A stretch of 64,000 nt of DNA from Verrucomicrobiaceae bacterium (GCA_947458455.1 CANGYJ010000006.1:124001-188000), one strand, 5' to 3'; positions 48,511 through 58,257 are shown, counted from the first letter of the stretch. The notes: generated by a model from the letters alone, not told the origin. A program made the numbers and translations.

Positions 48511-48532
48511 TGGGAATGGATGAAATGGAAAC

Positions 48533-49036
48533 TTACTCGGCAGCTTGCTCACCGGCGTCTTCGCCTTCGGCAGACTTGTCACCGGAGGCGGTGACGGAGA
48601 GCTTGATCTCGGCGGTAATGTCATAGCCGAGCTTGATCTCGATGTCGAAAGCGCCGGTGTTCTTGATCGGACGCTCGAGGACGATGTTGTGACGATCGAT
48701 TTCGAGACCTGCCTGATCCTTGAGGCCCTTGGCGATGTCCATCGTGGTAATGGCACCGAAGGACTTGCCGCCCTGGCCAGTGGCGAGGGTGAGCTTGAGC
48801 TTCACCTTCTTGAGCTTGGCGGCGAGCTTTGTGGACTCGGCCATTTCAGCAGCCTCACGCTCAGCGCGGACGGCTTTCAGGCGTTCAGTGTGGCGGAGAT
48901 TGCTTTTGGTAGCCTCGTAGGCTTTGCCTTCGGGCAGGAGGAAGTTACGTGCGAAACCGCGCTTCACTTTGACCACATCGGCTTCAGCGCCGAGGCCTTT
49001 GATGCGTTCTTTGAGGATGACTTGGGTAGTTGCCAT
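48533..49036 (-). CDS. rplI: Ribosomal protein bL9
   Basis: 167 residues. L9 binds 23S rRNA at the L1 stalk base. The N-terminal rRNA-binding domain reads QVILKERIKGLGAEADVVKVKRG and GFARNFLLPEGKAY. The long central helix and C-terminal domain (TLATGQGGKSFGAITTMDIA, RHNIVLERPIKNTG) match; a Glu/Ala-rich tail (SAEGEDAGEQAAE) adds about 15 residues to the usual 150. No rpsF, rpsR or ssb is next to it, unlike in many bacteria. Preceded by Nudix region on the same strand; ends in a terminator. Confidence 0.95.
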   Translation of the reverse strand: MATTQVILKERIKGLGAEADVVKVKRGFARNFLLPEGKAYEATKSNLRHTERLKAVRAEREAAEMAESTKLAAKLKKVKLKLTLATGQGGKSFGAITTMDIAKGLKDQAGLEIDRHNIVLERPIKNTGAFDIEIKLGYDITAEIKLSVTASGDKSAEGEDAGEQAAE

Positions 49037-49113
49037 AAATGGATGCCCTCTGGGGGGAAAAAGGGGCGCGATAGTAATCGCCTCCCCCCCGCTGTCAAAT
49101 GCCGGGATGAACC

Positions 49114-49677
49114 TTATTTCCGGGTCCCACAGGCCAGCGCCAGCAGGCCGAGGACGCTCACGCTGTCCCGAATGCGGCCGTCTGTGGCCATTTCGATGGC
49201 TTCGGCGAGAGGAAGACGCAGGACATCGAGCTGCTCCGTCTCCTCGGGATCAGCCTGGGTAAAGGTCAGCCCGGTGGCGATAAAAAGGTCGCAAAGCTCG
49301 TTCGAGGTCGAATTCGAGAGCTGGATGCCAATCAAGAGCGGCTCGATTTGCGCCGCCAAAATGCCGGTTTCCTCCAAAAGCTCCCGTCTGGCCGCCTCGA
49401 CTGGGACTTCGCCCGCCGGGCAGCCGCCTTCTGGGATCTCCCACTCGTAGCGATCATGGCAGTAGCGCCATTGGCCCACCAGCCAGGTGAATCCCTCCTC
49501 ATCCACGGGGATCACGCCAACACCTCGGTTCTTGTATTCAACCACGCCGTAGATCCCCTTTCCTCCCGAAGGATTGATCACATGATCCTCGCGGACGCGA
49601 ATCCACGGGTTCGAGTAAGTCTCCCGCGAGGAGAGGGTTTTCCAGGAATTGGGGTGCTCGGGGAGTGGGGTGCTCAT
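49114..49677 (-). CDS. Nudix hydrolase (ADP-ribose pyrophosphatase-like)
   Basis: 187 residues. The Nudix box occurs near residues 85-107 (GGCPAGEVPVEAARREL then EETG), with the box order Gly, Glu, Arg-Glu, Glu-Glu intact. Upstream VVEYKNRGVGVIPVDEEG and the C-terminal PEETEQLDVLRLPL are like ADP-ribose pyrophosphatases. It probably hydrolyses nucleoside diphosphate derivatives with Mg. Its ATG overlaps the stop of the membrane protein gene upstream (ATGA), indicating coupling. Confidence 0.92.
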   Translation of the reverse strand: MSTPLPEHPNSWKTLSSRETYSNPWIRVREDHVINPSGGKGIYGVVEYKNRGVGVIPVDEEGFTWLVGQWRYCHDRYEWEIPEGGCPAGEVPVEAARRELLEETGILAAQIEPLLIGIQLSNSTSNELCDLFIATGLTFTQADPEETEQLDVLRLPLAEAIEMATDGRIRDSVSVLGLLALACGTRK

Positions 49678-50333
49678 TTCACCACCTCCAGCAGGATGCC
49701 ATCCGCTTCCACCTTGGCGGAGGTAATCGCCTTTAAAACAGGCCCGATGACCGGATGGCTCTGATACGGCCCCAAGTAGCCGTACATCTGCATGCCCTTC
49801 ACCATCTCCTCCGGCACCGTTTTGCCCGGCACTCGCACGGCGGCCACTTTCGCATCGGGACCGAGCTCCGTTGGCTCGATTTTGAAGTCGATCTCGCCCA
49901 CGAGGTAGCGCTTGGTGCCCTCCCAGAACTTGGCCGTGTTCATCGGCAGGCTGCCATCGGTGACGATCAGCCCTTTGGCGGCATCGAGAGCCTTCACGCG
50001 GAGCATGTTTTTGTAACTGCCATTGCCGCCATCGGGTGCCAGGACGAGCAGCGCATTCAAATCGGCCACGGATAGCTTCAGCGAGGCTTTTGATCCTGCT
50101 TTCAGCGCCGATGCGAAATCCGCGAGCCTCTTCTCCAGATCCGGTACCGGCACGATGGCGGGCAAAACGGCCGGCTCAGCCTGAGCCACCGCGCCGATCT
50201 CGCGATCCATTGTGGTCAGCGAATACCAGCCCCACCATAGGATGAACCCAAACATCCCCGCCGCCAACGCCATGATGATGCAGCCATAGCCGGAATGGAA
50301 CTCGCCCGTGGGTGCTTTTTCGATCTTTGCCAT
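49674..50333 (-). CDS. Hypothetical membrane-anchored protein
   Basis: 219 residues from ATG 50333 (MAKIEKAPTGEFHSGYG); a longer in-frame start lies at 50360. One membrane segment occurs near 24-42 (IIMALAAGMFGFILWWGWYS). The periplasmic remainder has LADFASALKAGSKASLKLSV, LNALLVLAPDGGNGSYKNML and TVPEEMVKGMQMYGYLGPY, a mixed alpha/beta domain of unknown family. Overlaps the Nudix start by 4 bp. Confidence 0.7.
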   Translation of the reverse strand: MAKIEKAPTGEFHSGYGCIIMALAAGMFGFILWWGWYSLTTMDREIGAVAQAEPAVLPAIVPVPDLEKRLADFASALKAGSKASLKLSVADLNALLVLAPDGGNGSYKNMLRVKALDAAKGLIVTDGSLPMNTAKFWEGTKRYLVGEIDFKIEPTELGPDAKVAAVRVPGKTVPEEMVKGMQMYGYLGPYQSHPVIGPVLKAITSAKVEADGILLEVVK

Positions 50334-50491
50334 CCTGCTTTCTGGGCCGGAGGAGGGCAAAGATCAAGCGCCGCTCCGAAGCGGCCAGAACGAATGCTTG
50401 CCAGATGGCCGCCTTTTTACTGCAATTTGGCTAAGTCGCGCTGTGGAGTTCTGTCTGCGGCGGATGATGTCCTCATCACTCTCAATACCTT

Positions 50492-50902
50492 ATGCTCACC
50501 CATCTGCTCCCCATGCTGCAAGAATCCAGCGCCGCCTCACTCGAATACTACGCCAAGGGGTAATTCGGAACCGTCCCCACGCTGATCGCCTTGGCCGTCG
50601 TCGCCCTGATGATCGGCGCCGTCTGGAAAGTCTTCACCAAGGCCGGACAGCCTGGCTGGGCGCTCTTCATCCCAATCTACAACATCATCGTCTGGCTTCG
50701 TATTTGCTGAAAGCCAAGCTGGTGGTTCATCCTGATGATCATCCCGGTTTTGAACTTCATCATCGCACTGCTCGCCAGCCTTGGCATGGCCAAGAACTTC
50801 GGCAAGGGCACCGGCTTTGGCATCGGCCTCTGGCTCCTGACTCCCATCTTCGTCCTCATGCTCGCCTTTGGTGACGCCAAGTATCAGGGCCAGCAGGGCT
50901 AA
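50492..50902 (+). pseudogene. Small membrane protein (DUF5684-like) with two in-frame stops
   Basis: A 137-codon reading frame starts at ATG 50492 (MLTHLLPMLQESSAASLEYY) and is open to 50902 except for TAA at 50561-50563 and TGA at 50708-50710. Between and after the stops it keeps conserved text: VWKVFTKAGQPGWALFIPIY, NIIVWLRI, KPSWWFILMIIPVLNFIIA and FGIGLWLLTPIFVLMLAFG. It resembles DUF5684/signal-peptidase-like small membrane proteins. The frame is kept, so either decay is very recent or the two stop codons are sequence errors. It lies between the membrane protein gene and mnmA. Confidence 0.75.
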
Positions 50903-50994
50903 TTGATCGAAAAAGCATTCCACGAGGCGCATGTTCGGCAACGGGCATGCGCCTCTTCATTGACGCCCGCCCCGCCCCGCCGAAACATCCGCGC

Positions 50995-52065
50995 ATGAAG
51001 ATTCTCGCGGCGATGTCAGGCGGCGTGGACAGCAGCGTCGCCGCTGCGGTCCTCGTTCGTGATGGGCATGAGGTTCATGGCGTGTACATGAAGAACTGGA
51101 TCAATGAGGAAAACATCATCGGCCACTGCCCTTGGGAAGAAGACATCGAAGACGCCCGCGTCGTGGCTGAGCAGCTCGGCATCCCGTTTCGCGTCGTCAA
51201 TCTCATGACCGAATACCGCGAAAAGGTCGTGAAATACCTCCTCGAAGGCTACCAGTCCGGCATCACGCCGAATCCTGATGTGATGTGCAACCGCGAGATG
51301 AAATTCGGCGTCCTCTGGGACTGGGCGCAGGAGAATGGCTTTGAAGGCATCGCGACGGGGCACTACGCACGCAATGAGGGTGGCCACATCCTCCGCGGAG
51401 CCGACCCCAACAAAGACCAAACCTACTTCCTCGCCATGATGAGGCCGGAGCAGGTCAAAATCGCCCACTTCCCCATCGGGCACCTTTTGAAGCCGGAGTT
51501 GCGAGACCTTGCGCGGCAGTTTGGACTCAAGACAGCGGAGAAAAAAGACAGCCAAGGCATCTGCTTCATCGGCCAGGTGAAGATGGAGGACTTCCTGCGG
51601 ACCTTCGTGCCGGACAAGCCAGGCCCCATCGTCGATCTCGAAGGCAAAGTGCGGGGCGAGCATCGCGGCCTGCATCTTTACACCCTCGGCCAGCGCAAAG
51701 GCCACGGCGTCGCCAGTCCGATCCACAAACAGGCCTACGTCGTCGTCGCCAAGCGACACGCGACGAACGAACTCGTCGTCGCCATCGAAAACGCCGACAC
51801 ACCGCTGCTTTGGGCACGCCAAGCCGTGCTGCACACCATCTCCACCACCGGAGAGCCACTGGATACCGCTCGCGTTTTGAACGCCCAGCCCCGCTATCGC
51901 TGCCCCGCCGGCCTCGCCGACTTCCAACCTCTCGGCGACGGCCGTGCCACCCTCGAATACCACGAACCGCAGCGTGCGCTGACACCAGGGCAGATCTGTG
52001 CGCTGTATGATGGAGAGCATCTTCTCGGCGGTGCGGTGTTTGAGAGCATTCAGCACGAAGGATGA
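50995..52065 (+). CDS. mnmA: tRNA-specific 2-thiouridylase MnmA
   Basis: 356 residues from ATG 50995; a longer start at 50947 adds a non-conserved basic tail. It makes 2-thiouridine at position 34 of tRNAs for Lys, Glu and Gln. Family text: PP-loop [15 protein letters not shown] near residue 7-15, [13 protein letters not shown] with the first catalytic Cys near 100, and SQGICFIG with the second Cys near 195. A central domain and a C-terminal beta barrel follow. Its partner MnmE is also here at 6982. Confidence 0.95.
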   Translation: MKILAAMSGGVDSSVAAAVLVRDGHEVHGVYMKNWINEENIIGHCPWEEDIEDARVVAEQLGIPFRVVNLMTEYREKVVKYLLEGYQSGITPNPDVMCNREMKFGVLWDWAQENGFEGIATGHYARNEGGHILRGADPNKDQTYFLAMMRPEQVKIAHFPIGHLLKPELRDLARQFGLKTAEKKDSQGICFIGQVKMEDFLRTFVPDKPGPIVDLEGKVRGEHRGLHLYTLGQRKGHGVASPIHKQAYVVVAKRHATNELVVAIENADTPLLWARQAVLHTISTTGEPLDTARVLNAQPRYRCPAGLADFQPLGDGRATLEYHEPQRALTPGQICALYDGEHLLGGAVFESIQHEG

Positions 52066-52088
52066 AGGCCAAGAGCCGTTCGTGTTTG

Positions 52089-52171
52089 CCGCAGAGGGGC
52101 AAAGAGGCAGAGGCGGCAAAGAATCAGGCAGTTTAAAACTCTGCGCCCTCCGCTACTCCGCCCGTCTGCGG
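52089..52171. repeat. Imperfect intergenic inverted repeat
   Basis: CCGCAGAGGGGCAAAGAGGC begins the left arm and CTACTCCGCCCGTCTGCGG ends the right; about 24 of 33 positions pair. It lies in the gap (188 bp) between mnmA and the oxidoreductase gene. It resembles the GCAGAGGCAAAGAGG type of repeat. Confidence 0.6.
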
Positions 52172-52253
52172 CCAAATCAAGCCACCCAGCGGCCGATCCG
52201 ATATAAATCTTGTCCGTTGGATGCCTATTCGGTTAGCGTTGGTAATTCCTGCC

Positions 52254-53552
52254 ATGAACAACCGCCGCTCCTTCCTTCAATCCGTGCTCGCCACGGGCAT
52301 CGCGCCTTACTTTGTGCCTGCCAGCGTGTTGCGCAGCGAAACAGCACCCTCCAATAAAATCACGCTCGGCGTCATCGGCTGCGGGGCGCAGGGAACGCAT
52401 GACATGCGGGCGTTTTTGACGAATGACAGTGTCCGCGTCACCACGCTTTGTGATGTGAATCAGGAGCGCATCAAGACTGCGAAGTGGCACATCAAAGACT
52501 CCTACGGCAGCGACGATGTGAAGGTCCTCTCCGACTTCCGCGAGCTGAACCGCGACGCTTCCATCGACGCCGTTTTGATGGCGCTGCCCGTCCACTGGCA
52601 CAGCATTCCGTCCACCGACGCCGTGCTGAACAAAAAGCACATCTACCATGAAAAACCCATGGGCATGTCCGTGGCCGAGGCGAAGCACGTCCGCGCCGCC
52701 GTGCGCAAAACGGGCGTCGTCTTCCAATTCGGCACGCAGCAGCGTAGCGACCTCAAATTCCGCTGGGCCTGCGAACTCGCCCGCAACGGTCGCCTGGGCA
52801 AACTGACGGAAATCCAGGTCGCTGTGCCCGGCGGCATCACGTCTCCGCTTTTCCCCGATCAGGCCGTGCCGGAAACCATCGACTGGGAGCGCTGGGTGGG
52901 CCCCGCGCCGTTCACGCCCTACAACGTCGAAAAGACCAAGCGCCACTTCCACGAGAACATCTCCAACTTCTCCCTTGGCATGCTCTCCTGCTGGGGCATC
53001 CATCATCTCGACATCGCGCAGTGGGGCAATGGCACGGACGACACCGGACCGGTCAAAGTGAGCTTTGAAGCCGCTGAATGGCCTGCGAGCGGCACCTGCG
53101 ACAACGTGCTCGGCTGGCGCATGCGTTTCGATTACGCCAGCGCCGCGCCCATCGTCTTCGTGAACGAAAAACGCGATGACATCGGCCACGGCATCCGCTT
53201 CATCGGCGAAAAAGGCTGGGTGCATGTCCTACGCGGCAGCATCAAAGCCAGCGACGACGTCATCCTCCGTGATCCCGCCAACAAAGAAGGCACCATGCCG
53301 ATCAAACTGCCCGCCAGCCTCGAGCACACGCGGAACTTCATCGACTCCATCAAAGCCGGCTCCAAAGCCATCTGCGACATCGAGACCGCCGTCCGCAGCG
53401 ACACCCTCTGCCAGCTCGCCGCCATCGCCGTGAAGGCCAAACGCCCTTTCAACTGGGACCCCGCCAGCGAGACCTTCCCAAACGACGCCGAAGCCAACAA
53501 GCTCCTCGAAGCCAAGCCCTTCCGCGGGGATTGGAAATTGTCGGAGATATAG
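52254..53552 (+). CDS. Tat-exported Gfo/Idh/MocA family oxidoreductase
   Basis: 432 residues from ATG 52254, where a twin-arginine signal starts (MNNRRSFLQSVLATGIAPYF). The Rossmann NAD(P) site follows: GVIGCGAQGTHDMRAFL, CDVNQERIK, ALPVHWHSIPSTDAV and HIYHEKPMGMSVAEAKHV (the EKP motif, near residue 130). C-terminal domain (about 160-432) as in PVC Gfo/Idh relatives with GCGITSPLF-type loops. It acts in the periplasm, likely on a sugar or sugar acid, with the cofactor bound before Tat export. The gene has no close neighbours on the same unit. Confidence 0.9.
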   Translation: MNNRRSFLQSVLATGIAPYFVPASVLRSETAPSNKITLGVIGCGAQGTHDMRAFLTNDSVRVTTLCDVNQERIKTAKWHIKDSYGSDDVKVLSDFRELNRDASIDAVLMALPVHWHSIPSTDAVLNKKHIYHEKPMGMSVAEAKHVRAAVRKTGVVFQFGTQQRSDLKFRWACELARNGRLGKLTEIQVAVPGGITSPLFPDQAVPETIDWERWVGPAPFTPYNVEKTKRHFHENISNFSLGMLSCWGIHHLDIAQWGNGTDDTGPVKVSFEAAEWPASGTCDNVLGWRMRFDYASAAPIVFVNEKRDDIGHGIRFIGEKGWVHVLRGSIKASDDVILRDPANKEGTMPIKLPASLEHTRNFIDSIKAGSKAICDIETAVRSDTLCQLAAIAVKAKRPFNWDPASETFPNDAEANKLLEAKPFRGDWKLSEI

Positions 53553-53726
53553 GCCATGGGAAGCAGGAGGGGCGAAAACGCCGCTGCTCATAGGTTTTGT
53601 GTGCAGCTTAAAATTCTCTGCACAGTCGCTTTGCAGGGCTGAAAATTGCTTCAAGATTTTCCGCGTCAGCACGTCACGCGGCGCGTATCACGTCCATTGA
53701 CGCTCTGAAATCCCTCCACCCCCACC

Positions 53727-55319
53727 ATGAAACACACCGCTCCAATCGTAACCGCCATCACGCTGGCGCTCAGCCTGGCCCGTGCCGAGCAGATCGACTC
53801 CAACGCCTTCAACTCGAAGCTCACCAAAGATGCCGCGCCGCTGCCAAACGGCGGGCAGATCCAAATGAGCTACGCCAATGTGGCCGAGAAGATCCTCCCC
53901 AGCGTCGTCACCATCTTTTCCTCCGCTCCGGTGAAGACACCCACGGCGGACAAAATCCCGCCTCAGCTCCGCCCCTTCTTCTACCGCTTCTTCGGCGTGC
54001 CGGATGAGGATTTCGGCATGGATGAAAACGACGAGCAACAGCCCCCCCGCGGCCGAGGCCGTGGCCAGCCGCAGCAGCCGCCTGAGCAGGATGAGATCCC
54101 CGAGCATCAGAACCGTGGCGTCGGCTCCGGTGTCATCATCACCTCGGACGGCTACATCCTCACCAACAACCACGTCATCGAGGATGCCAAAAAGATCGAG
54201 GTGGCCGTGCCAGATGGTGAAAACACCAAAAACTACACCGCTGAGATCATCGGCAACGATCCGCTGACCGATGTGGCCTTGATCAAGATCGAAGCCAAAG
54301 GCCTCAAACCCGCCACCCTCGGTGATAGCAATATGCTCCGCGTGGGTGATGTGGTGCTCGCCGCTGGTGCACCGATGGAACTGCCACGCTCCATCACACA
54401 GGGCATCGTCAGCGCCCTCGGCCGCAGCAATGAGGGCATCGTGCGCAAAGGCCGCATGACTGGCTACGAGGATTTCATCCAGACGGATGCTTCGATCAAT
54501 CCCGGCAACTCCGGCGGCCCGCTCGTCGATGGTCTCGGTCGTGTCATCGGCATCAATACCGCCATCCTCTCCAAGTCGGGCATGAACGCCGGCATCGGCT
54601 TTGCCATCCCGGTGAACATGGTCATGCGCATCGCCGAGGATCTCCTCGATGATGGCTCCGTGCAGCGCGGTTACCTCGGCGTACAGATCACGGATGTGAC
54701 GCCCCAGTTTGCCAAGCAATACAACATTGGCGATCAGACTGGAGCCCTCGTGACTCAGGTTGGCGCAGAGTCGCCCGCCGAAAAAGCCGGCCTCCAGGTC
54801 GAAGACATCGTCATCGGCATCAATGGCCAAAAAGTGGATGGCAGCAGTCGTCTCCGCCTCATCGTCAGCAGCCTTAAGCCCGGCTCCAGCGTGCCGATGG
54901 ACATCCTCCGCAACGGCCAGAAGATGACCGTCAATGCCACGCTCGAAGCCCTGCCTGAAGAAGCTCTCGCGGAGGTCGGCCCCGGCCGCTCCATCCCGCG
55001 TGGCGGAGCTGGCAAAGGCGGCGCGAACGTCGCCGAGGAGCTCGTCACTGGCGTGATGGTGCAAAACCTCTCGCAGCCCCTGCGTGAGCGCCACGACATC
55101 CCCAAAGAAATTCAGGGTGTCATCGTCACCAAGGTCGATCCCGATAGCCGCGCCGCCGCCATGGGCCTAGAAGAAGGTGATGTCATCACCCACATCAACC
55201 GCCAGCTCGTCCCCAGTGCCGCCGAGGCCCGAACCCTCGCCAAAGGCAGCGAGCAGAGCGTGCTCCTCCGCCTCTTCCGCAAGGGTGACACCATGCTGCT
55301 CATGATTGGCAATCAATAA
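53727..55319 (+). CDS. HtrA/DegP-type serine protease with two PDZ domains
   Basis: 530 residues with an N-terminal signal (MKHTAPIVTAITLALSLARA). A protein-quality-control protease of the periplasm. The trypsin-like catalytic domain has TNNHVIEDA (His near 148), TDVALIKIE (Asp near 185) and GNSGGPLVD (Ser near 261). A Gln/Pro/Arg-rich stretch (PRGRGRGQPQQPPEQDE) sits in the LA-loop region before the His. Two PDZ domains follow: YLGVQITDVTPQFA near 310 and a second ending near 525 (GVIVTKVDPDSRAAAMGLEE). Full length matches DegP. Confidence 0.95.
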   Translation: MKHTAPIVTAITLALSLARAEQIDSNAFNSKLTKDAAPLPNGGQIQMSYANVAEKILPSVVTIFSSAPVKTPTADKIPPQLRPFFYRFFGVPDEDFGMDENDEQQPPRGRGRGQPQQPPEQDEIPEHQNRGVGSGVIITSDGYILTNNHVIEDAKKIEVAVPDGENTKNYTAEIIGNDPLTDVALIKIEAKGLKPATLGDSNMLRVGDVVLAAGAPMELPRSITQGIVSALGRSNEGIVRKGRMTGYEDFIQTDASINPGNSGGPLVDGLGRVIGINTAILSKSGMNAGIGFAIPVNMVMRIAEDLLDDGSVQRGYLGVQITDVTPQFAKQYNIGDQTGALVTQVGAESPAEKAGLQVEDIVIGINGQKVDGSSRLRLIVSSLKPGSSVPMDILRNGQKMTVNATLEALPEEALAEVGPGRSIPRGGAGKGGANVAEELVTGVMVQNLSQPLRERHDIPKEIQGVIVTKVDPDSRAAAMGLEEGDVITHINRQLVPSAAEARTLAKGSEQSVLLRLFRKGDTMLLMIGNQ

Positions 55320-55424
55320 GCCGCCCCGCCACCTTCACGCCCGCGCATGCCTCACGGTGTGAGCGGGCGTTTGGTTGATGGATGGAACGATGGAGTATTG
55401 GAGTCTTGAGGAAGCGGCACTCCA

Positions 55425-56237
55425 TCACTCCGCCTGCATCGCTTCCTTCGGCTCGCGGCCGGTTCGCTCGCAGAAGTCATCGTAGTGGATGACTTCAAAG
55501 CGGCCATCGAGGTGCTCGATGATGGCGGTCATGGATTCCACCCAGTCGCCGGAGTTCAGGTAATGAATATCGCCCAGCATCTTGTCCGTCGGCGTGTGGA
55601 TGTGACCACAGATGAGGCCCGCGCATTGGCGCCAGCGGGCGAGGTCCACCACCTGCTCCTCCCAGCGGCCCATGGGGCTCACTTTGGCTTTCACCTTCGC
55701 TTTGGCCCATTTGGCGAGGGAGAAGGGCTCTTTGCCCATCATCTGGCGAGCCCAGTCGATCACGCGATTAAAGCGCAAAAGGGCGTTGTAGCCGTAGCCG
55801 CCGAGTTTCGCGAGCCAGGCGTGATTCGTGGTGACGGCATCAAAGCCATCACCATGCACGAGAAGGTAATCGCCACGGGCAGTGGAATGCACATGCTCCT
55901 CCGTGAGGATGAGATTATCCAGCTCGATGGGGATGAAGCGGTCGAGGATGTCATCGTGATTACCGCGGAGGTAGATCACGCGGGTGTTTTCCTTCTCCAT
56001 CTTCTTCAGCACGGTGCGGATGAAGCCGGTGTGGCTTGGATTCCAGCCGCCGAGGCGCTTTAAATGCCACGCGTCGATGATATCGCCATTGAGGATGAGC
56101 TTTTCGCAAAGCGTGTGACGCAGGAAATGGGCTGCCTGGAGAGCTTTGCAATCCTTCATCCCGAGATGCACATCGGAGATGATCACCGTTTTGCAGCGGA
56201 GTTTCGTCTTTTCGCGGATGGGAGCAGTGACACTCAT
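55425..56237 (-). CDS. LpxH-like UDP-2,3-diacylglucosamine pyrophosphatase
   Basis: 270 residues. Metal-dependent phosphoesterase whose family removes UMP from the lipid A precursor. The two-metal motifs are all present: SDVHLGMKD, LNGDIIDAWHLKRLGGW, RGNHDDILDRF, LVHGDGFDAV and CGHIHTPTD (about residues 20-220). The family member here resembles the clade paired with glycosyltransferases in PVC and cyanobacteria, so the true substrate could be another diacyl-glycolipid. Its start overlaps the GT4 gene's stop by 4 bp, so the two are translationally coupled. Confidence 0.88.
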   Translation of the reverse strand: MSVTAPIREKTKLRCKTVIISDVHLGMKDCKALQAAHFLRHTLCEKLILNGDIIDAWHLKRLGGWNPSHTGFIRTVLKKMEKENTRVIYLRGNHDDILDRFIPIELDNLILTEEHVHSTARGDYLLVHGDGFDAVTTNHAWLAKLGGYGYNALLRFNRVIDWARQMMGKEPFSLAKWAKAKVKAKVSPMGRWEEQVVDLARWRQCAGLICGHIHTPTDKMLGDIHYLNSGDWVESMTAIIEHLDGRFEVIHYDDFCERTGREPKEAMQAE

Positions 56238-57349
56238 GGCTGGCAGGCGGTGGCGAGTTCAGATTCAAATTGCTCGATGACGCGCCCCCAGCCGTAATCG
56301 CCCGCCTCCTGGCGGGCCGCATCACGCAGCGTGGCATCCTTCCACCGGTGGGCGATCTCACGCGCTTGATTCACAAAGCCATCCTCATCCCCCAAAGGAG
56401 CCAGCCAGCCATTCACCCCATCGCAAATCACCAGCCGTGGCGCGGCGTAATCGAAAGCGAGCACGCCCAGGCCGCTCGCCATGGCCTCCAGCACCACATT
56501 TCCAAAGGTCTCGCTGCTGCTGGGAAACAAAAACACATCCCCGCTGGCATAGTGCGCTGCCAGATCCGCCCCGATGCGGGCACCCGCATAGATCGCACGT
56601 GGATGATCCGCCTTCATCGCCTCCAGCCGAGGACCATCCCCCACGAAAACCATCTTCGCCTTCGGCTGTGTCTCGCGAAAGGCCTCAAACGCCCGCATCG
56701 CAAGCGGCAGGTTTTTCTCCGGTGCCATGCGCCCGACGTAGATCGCCACCGGCGTGCCCTCATCCGCCCCCCAGGAACGGCGCAGCTCCTGGCTGCGGTT
56801 TGCCGGGTTGAAGCGCTCCATGTCCACCCCGCGGCCCAGCACGCCCACGTTTTGAATGCCCCACCGCGTCAGCATCGCCGCCGTGTCCTGTGAGGGCGTC
56901 AGCGTGCGTTTCGTGGCATTGTGAATGCTGCGTAGGATGCCGGAGGCTACCGCCTCCATGCCGGGCAGGTTGTAGTCTTCGAGGTAGGATTGAAAATTCG
57001 TGTGAAAACCGCTCACCACCGGGATCTGGCGCTTCCCGGCGGCTCGAATGGCCGCGATGCCCAGCGGCGTCTCCGTGGCCACATAGAGGACGTCAGGGCG
57101 GAAACCATCAAAGATGCCCAAAACCTGCCTTCCCGAGGCAAAACCGATGCGCAGCCCCGAATAGCCCGGCAGCGGCATCGAGGGCATCACATGCCGAGGC
57201 AGCGAGCTTTCTGCCGCCGAGGCCTCCAGCGTCGTCGCCACCTCCACCGCATGCCCACGAGCCGCAAGACCTTCCGACAGCGTCTGCAACGACCTCGCCA
57301 CGCCATTGATGTCAGGCGGGTAGGTATCGGTGACGATCAGGATTCGCAT
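56234..57349 (-). CDS. GT4-family glycosyltransferase
   Basis: 371 residues from ATG 57349 (MRILIVTDTYPPDINGVARS). Two Rossmann domains: N-terminal PPDINGVARSLQTLSEGLAA, then AIYVGRMAPEKNLPLAMRAF near 210, MVFVGDGPRLEAM, and FLFPSSSETFGNVVLEAMASG near 290 with the conserved ExxxE-like region SETFGNVVLE, diagnostic of GT4. It is similar to mannosyl- or sulfoquinovosyl-transferases of the same clade (inference). Coupled to the LpxH-like phosphatase gene downstream, which suggests both act on one glycolipid. Divergent from the phoB-like gene. Confidence 0.9.
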   Translation of the reverse strand: MRILIVTDTYPPDINGVARSLQTLSEGLAARGHAVEVATTLEASAAESSLPRHVMPSMPLPGYSGLRIGFASGRQVLGIFDGFRPDVLYVATETPLGIAAIRAAGKRQIPVVSGFHTNFQSYLEDYNLPGMEAVASGILRSIHNATKRTLTPSQDTAAMLTRWGIQNVGVLGRGVDMERFNPANRSQELRRSWGADEGTPVAIYVGRMAPEKNLPLAMRAFEAFRETQPKAKMVFVGDGPRLEAMKADHPRAIYAGARIGADLAAHYASGDVFLFPSSSETFGNVVLEAMASGLGVLAFDYAAPRLVICDGVNGWLAPLGDEDGFVNQAREIAHRWKDATLRDAARQEAGDYGWGRVIEQFESELATACQP

Positions 57350-57540
57350 CCAGGCAGAAAACAACACGCCGGGCTGCTTTCCAAGCGGCTTGTGTGACGA
57401 AAACGATGCGCCCATAGCCACCACGGCACACAAAAGGCCTCGTTTCGAAGGTGTGAACCTTGACCACCCACCTCCTCGCAACGACTTCGTCACGAAACAC
57501 CCTTTGCCGCATGATCCCTTCCGCCGCATTCGCTGAAGAC

Positions 57541-58251
57541 ATGAGCAAGATCATGATAGTCGAAGACGAGGCAGACATTGCCGAGATGATTTCCATGCAT
57601 CTCACCCGCGAGGGTCACGAAAACATCACCATCGGCAATGGCCTCCAGGTCGTGCCCGCTGCCATTGAGCAACAGCCCGACATCATCATCCTCGACCTCA
57701 TGCTCCCCGGCATTGATGGCCTCAACGTCTTCAAGCGCCTCCGCGCCGATACCCGCACCGCCAGCATCCCCGTCATCATCCTTACCGCCAAATCCCAGGT
57801 CACCGATAAAATCGCCGGACTGGAAAGCGGCGCGGATGATTACCTCACCAAGCCTTTTTCACCCCGCGAGCTCTTCCTGCGCATCAGCGCCATCTTGCGC
57901 CGCACGAAAAAAGTCGTCCTCATCTCCGAGATGCGCCGCGGGCCCTTCTCCCTCGACCGCCGGAATTTGAAGCTCTTCCTCCACGGCCAGCCGCTCGATC
58001 TCACCACCACCGAGTTCAAGCTGCTCACCACCCTGATGGAAAACGATGATGCCGTCCACACCCGCGCTGATCTCCTCCGCGAGGTTTGGGGCTACAACGG
58101 TGATGTGGCTACTCGCACCCTCGATACCCATGTGAAGCGCCTCCGCGAAAAGCTCGGCGAAGAGGGGAAATGCATCATCACCGTCCGCGGTACCGGGTTT
58201 CAATTCAAGATTGATGGCGAGGCGGCCCCGGTCGAGACATCGGCCCCCTGA
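57541..58251 (+). CDS. PhoB/OmpR-type response regulator
   Basis: 236 residues from ATG 57541 (MSKIMIVEDEADIAEMISMH). The receiver domain has the acidic pair EDE, the phosphorylated Asp in IILDLMLPGIDGLNVF near residue 55, the conserved Thr/Lys (LTAKSQ and YLTKPFSP). The C-terminal winged helix is OmpR-like: LDLTTTEFKLLTTLM, RADLLREVWGYNG, TLDTHVKRLREKLG and VRGTGFQF. The kinase gene follows 6 bp later. Likely controls phosphate or a similar nutrient response, though the target genes are not shown. Confidence 0.94.
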   Translation: MSKIMIVEDEADIAEMISMHLTREGHENITIGNGLQVVPAAIEQQPDIIILDLMLPGIDGLNVFKRLRADTRTASIPVIILTAKSQVTDKIAGLESGADDYLTKPFSPRELFLRISAILRRTKKVVLISEMRRGPFSLDRRNLKLFLHGQPLDLTTTEFKLLTTLMENDDAVHTRADLLREVWGYNGDVATRTLDTHVKRLREKLGEEGKCIITVRGTGFQFKIDGEAAPVETSAP

Positions 58252-58257
58252 TTTCAG

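Noticed and set aside
34526-50902. UGA recoding (Trp, Gly or selenocysteine) as explanation for the stops in the two broken genes
   Set aside because: One of the broken genes also has a TAA and the other lacks a large middle part; housekeeping genes here end normally at TGA.
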